A DNA stretch of 64,000 nucleotides from Tectiglobus sp965247245. Lineage in GTDB: Bacteria; Pseudomonadota; Alphaproteobacteria; Rhizobiales; Hyphomicrobiaceae. A program made the position numbers and the translations under genes. Numbering within the stretch: position 1 is the stretch's first letter; every line of letters starts with the position of its first letter. This document shows positions 61,734 to 64,000 of the stretch, in pieces. The notes beneath the pieces were generated by a model that worked only from the letters and a program-made list of their open reading frames with translations, was not told where the DNA came from and ran no database searches. Location: NCBI GenBank assembly GCA_965247245.1, contig CBDFGV010000003.1, positions 1,488,001 to 1,552,000 on the forward strand, given 5' to 3'.

Positions 61734-62948
61734 CTATTGCTTCAGCGCCCGGTCAGTGTCGGCACTCGGGTCGAGGCTGGACTGAGCCAACCCAACAAGC
61801 GCGGCCAGCCCGAGCACCAGTCCAGCGCCCAGCAGCCCAAACCGAATGTCGCCGAGAGCATCGCCGACAGCGCCGGCCGCCACCGGTCCAATGGTTTGCC
61901 CAACAGCAAATACGATCGTAAACAATCCAAGGGCCGGTCCCCATAGTTGCGCCGGCAAATTCTTTCGACTGAAACTTGTCACGGCACTGGGCGCGATGAA
62001 AACCGACAGTCCAAATAGCGCGGCCGATACGACTAATCCTTCAACGGTTGGCCACACCAGAGGTACGATTGTTCCAATGCCTGTCGCTCCGGTTGCAAGC
62101 GCCAACGGCACGCCATTGCCATAGTGGGCGAGGACACGACGCCAGACAAACGGTGACACCATCATCCCACCGCCAACGATGAGCCAAGTCAACGAGACCG
62201 ACCACGCCGAGAAACTCAGCGACTGCATCCAGGCAATCAGAAATGTGAGATAGACAATATAGCCCGCTGCAAACAACCCGTAGCCGATGAGCAGAGCAAG
62301 CATTCGCCTAACGGGCAGTTGGACATCAACGCGGCTGGTTTCATGGCGCGGCCTGTCATCCTGCAATGCGTAAGCTGCCCAGATCGACAGTCCACAACAC
62401 AGCACACTCGCAATCCCCAAGCTCAACCAGGAAAGTGGCCATGCCTCAGCGCCGGCACGAGCGAACAGGACCGGCAACGTCACGCCACTCAAAACCATGC
62501 CAAAGCCACCACCACCAAAATTGATCGCGATGGCAAGGGCGTTGCGACCTGGATTATCCTGAAAGAGAGAGGCCGCCATGGTACTGCCGACAATGAAGAC
62601 AAAAGCGCCAAATACACCGGTCCAGATCCGCCAGGCCGACAACCACCAAAAGCTCTCCGTCAGACCATTCGCAATCAGGCAGGCTGATGTACCGACCATG
62701 CCGACAGTGAAAAGCAACGCTGCGCTCACCCGCCGGACCAAAGCGAAAGTCAGGATAGCACCTGCGACATAGCCGATGGCGTTCGCTGTGTTGATCCAGC
62801 CGGCTTCCGTATAGGTCCAGGATAAATCCTCCTGCATCGCCGGCAGGATCAGTCCATATGAGAACCTGGCAAACCCATTGCTCACACAGATTCCGAGAGC
62901 CAGGCCCGCAAGAATAAGCCACGGTCGATGAGACGACGACCGCCCCAT
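61734..62948 (-). CDS. MFS transporter (YbfB/YjiJ family)
   Basis: A roughly 404-residue inner-membrane transporter from ATG 62948 (TTG 62969 is also open). Twelve transmembrane helices; the start WLILAGLALGICVSNGFARF and YGLILPAMQEDLSWTYTEAG are typical of the YbfB/YjiJ group of the major facilitator superfamily. Substrate unknown. It converges with the GNAT gene six bases away and lies 56 bases after the enolase-superfamily gene on the same strand, so transporter and enzyme may work on one compound. Confidence 0.92.
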   Translation of the reverse strand: MGRSSSHRPWLILAGLALGICVSNGFARFSYGLILPAMQEDLSWTYTEAGWINTANAIGYVAGAILTFALVRRVSAALLFTVGMVGTSACLIANGLTESFWWLSAWRIWTGVFGAFVFIVGSTMAASLFQDNPGRNALAIAINFGGGGFGMVLSGVTLPVLFARAGAEAWPLSWLSLGIASVLCCGLSIWAAYALQDDRPRHETSRVDVQLPVRRMLALLIGYGLFAAGYIVYLTFLIAWMQSLSFSAWSVSLTWLIVGGGMMVSPFVWRRVLAHYGNGVPLALATGATGIGTIVPLVWPTVEGLVVSAALFGLSVFIAPSAVTSFSRKNLPAQLWGPALGLFTIVFAVGQTIGPVAAGAVGDALGDIRFGLLGAGLVLGLAALVGLAQSSLDPSADTDRALKQ

Positions 62949-63004
62949 CAGGGGCGTTGCGGCGCGCAAACGCCTGTTGCTTTGTCGGGTTCGCTCGCCA
63001 TGAC

Positions 63005-64000
63005 CTAGGCTCGAACGCTATCCAGGCGCTCCCAATTAAATTCCATTCCGTGGCCAGGCTCATTTTGTGCAACCGCCATTCCCTCCTCCAATCGAAGGGG
63101 GGTGGCGATGTACTTATCAAGTCCGAAGCCATGCGCTTCCAGGAAGCTCCCATTGGGGCAGGCTGCCAGCAGGTGCACCGTCACGTCATGTGCCCCATGT
63201 GATGTCACTGGAAGATTATACGCTTCTGCGAGATGCGCGATTTTCATGAATGGGGTAATTCCACCGCAATTCGTGACATCCGGCTCGGGGAAGGTCACAC
63301 CACCAGCAGCGATCATCTGCTTAAACTCCCAGAGCGTCCGGAAGTTTTCTCCGGTGGCGATCGGCACACCACCGTCACGCACGACGCGGATATGACCTTC
63401 GACATCGTCCGGAATGATCGGTTCTTCCAGCCAGGTCAGTTCGTAAGGCTGGAATGCACGTGCCCTCCGGATCGCTTCATCCGCCGACCACTTCATGTTG
63501 GCATCGACCATGAAGGGAAAGCCGTCACCGAGGTGCTTGCGCATGGCACGAACCCGCTCGACATCTTCGCTTAATCGATCACGGCCAACTTTCGACTTGA
63601 TAGCCCGAAAGCCCTTCTTAAGATTGCCATCCGTCTGGCGCAGCAGATCATCGACAGACAATTCAAGATCAATGCCGCCCGCATAACAGGTCACGCGATC
63701 GCTGTGTCCACCGAGAAGGTTCCAAAGTGGCAGCTTGGCGCGTTTGCCCTTCAAGTCCCAAAGGGCAATATCGAAGGCTGAGAGCGCCAACACGGAGGGC
63801 CCGCCGCGACCACCGTAGTGCAGCTCCCACCAGACGTGCTCCCAAAGCTGTTCAATCTTGTCAGCGTCATGCTCAGCGACGACAGCCGCGATTTCATCCC
63901 TTACCGTGCTGTAAATCGCTCCGCCGTTGCGTCCGGTTGTGTAGGTGTAGCCGACACCCTCAATCCCATCGACATCCGTCACACGAACGGTAACGATTTC
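63005..64000 (-). CDS. mandelate racemase / muconate lactonizing enzyme family protein, 5' end beyond the window
   Basis: The frame stays open to the window end; six codons (EIVTVR) precede the in-frame GTG at 63982, so the true start is beyond 64000. The enolase barrel has the catalytic lysine pair in IKSKVGRDRL, the metal ligands in FMVDANMKWS, WLEEPIIPDD and PIATGENFRTL, and the base histidine in VTSHGAHDVTV. It would abstract an alpha-proton from a carboxylate (sugar acid or aromatic hydroxy acid). Paired with the MFS transporter gene downstream. Confidence 0.93.
   Translation of the reverse strand, partial: EIVTVRVTDVDGIEGVGYTYTTGRNGGAIYSTVRDEIAAVVAEHDADKIEQLWEHVWWELHYGGRGGPSVLALSAFDIALWDLKGKRAKLPLWNLLGGHSDRVTCYAGGIDLELSVDDLLRQTDGNLKKGFRAIKSKVGRDRLSEDVERVRAMRKHLGDGFPFMVDANMKWSADEAIRRARAFQPYELTWLEEPIIPDDVEGHIRVVRDGGVPIATGENFRTLWEFKQMIAAGGVTFPEPDVTNCGGITPFMKIAHLAEAYNLPVTSHGAHDVTVHLLAACPNGSFLEAHGFGLDKYIATPLRLEEGMAVAQNEPGHGMEFNWERLDSVRA

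Noticed and set aside
62554..63153. 199-residue minus frame spanning the MFS start and enolase-family end
   Set aside because: Crosses the boundary of two real genes on the same strand in another frame, with no domain.
1..64000. tRNA, rRNA, CRISPR array, insertion sequence or prophage
   Set aside because: No cloverleaf-like T-loop motif in non-coding sequence, no regularly spaced repeats, and no transposase or integrase motif were seen. A tRNAscan or repeat search was not possible here.

Overview
The window comes from an alphaproteobacterial chromosome with moderate-to-high GC, probably Hyphomicrobiales/Rhizobiales-like. The signs are an rpsD, alaS and purB of alphaproteobacterial type, an NADP isocitrate dehydrogenase of the eukaryote-like type, a PleC/DivJ-style histidine kinase, and an abundance of glutathione S-transferases, Lrp/AsnC and LysR regulators and amino-acid enzymes. 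Coding density is high. I see no tRNA, rRNA, IS element, prophage, integrase or CRISPR array. This is inference from protein families; no search was run.

Layout. 1-3.1 kb: end of a CDGSH iron-sulfur protein, small unknown genes, a P1-family (DmpA-like) peptidase and a proline-rich exported protein. 3.1-8.3 kb: icd facing an FkbM-type methyltransferase, a tRNA methyltransferase TrmJ carrying an extra N-terminal Cys-rich domain, an unknown exported protein with a structured leader, and rpsD between two terminators. 8.4-16.5 kb: an RBBP9-type hydrolase, a GST, a CapA-like protein, purB, a DadA-type oxidase and an unknown membrane protein. 14.6-24.2 kb: a KefB/C antiporter downstream of alaS, a ThDP enzyme, a small membrane protein ending in a strong terminator, a DapA-family enzyme with a GST, and a 2OG-Fe(II) oxygenase. 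24.2-32.7 kb: an overlapping ilvA / AceE-like E1 operon with a divergent Lrp regulator, a 3-hydroxyisobutyrate dehydrogenase-like enzyme, a thioesterase with its own Lrp regulator, a UDG-family protein, and a GST/MBL pair. 32.9-41.3 kb: a membrane histidine kinase, a membrane retropepsin-like protein, phosphomannomutase, an EamA exporter, a TauE/SafE permease, dusA and a ChaC-like enzyme.

41.5-46.9 kb is the most unusual locus: an exported WD40 propeller protein, a caspase-like (C14) protein in an overlapping frame, and an exported beta-rich protein, all on the minus strand. The propeller and protease look like two halves of one WD40-caspase polypeptide separated by a +1 frame change. 47-50.4 kb: an SbtA-type bicarbonate transporter with its PII-like partner, a LysR regulator and a Ca2+/Na+ exchanger. 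50.9-55.8 kb: an overlapping hyuA-hyuB pair and an OxyR-like regulator that lacks the peroxidatic cysteine. 56-64 kb: an accessory amine/amino-acid module of MBL hydrolase, MocR regulator, aminotransferase, PLP decarboxylase, GNAT acetyltransferase, MFS transporter and an enolase-superfamily enzyme cut by the window end.

Together the genes mix housekeeping functions with amino-acid and keto-acid catabolism, each module beside its own Lrp, MocR or LysR regulator. The best candidates for something undescribed are the WD40-caspase locus, the TrmJ fusion, the ilvA-E1 operon and the modified OxyR-like regulator.
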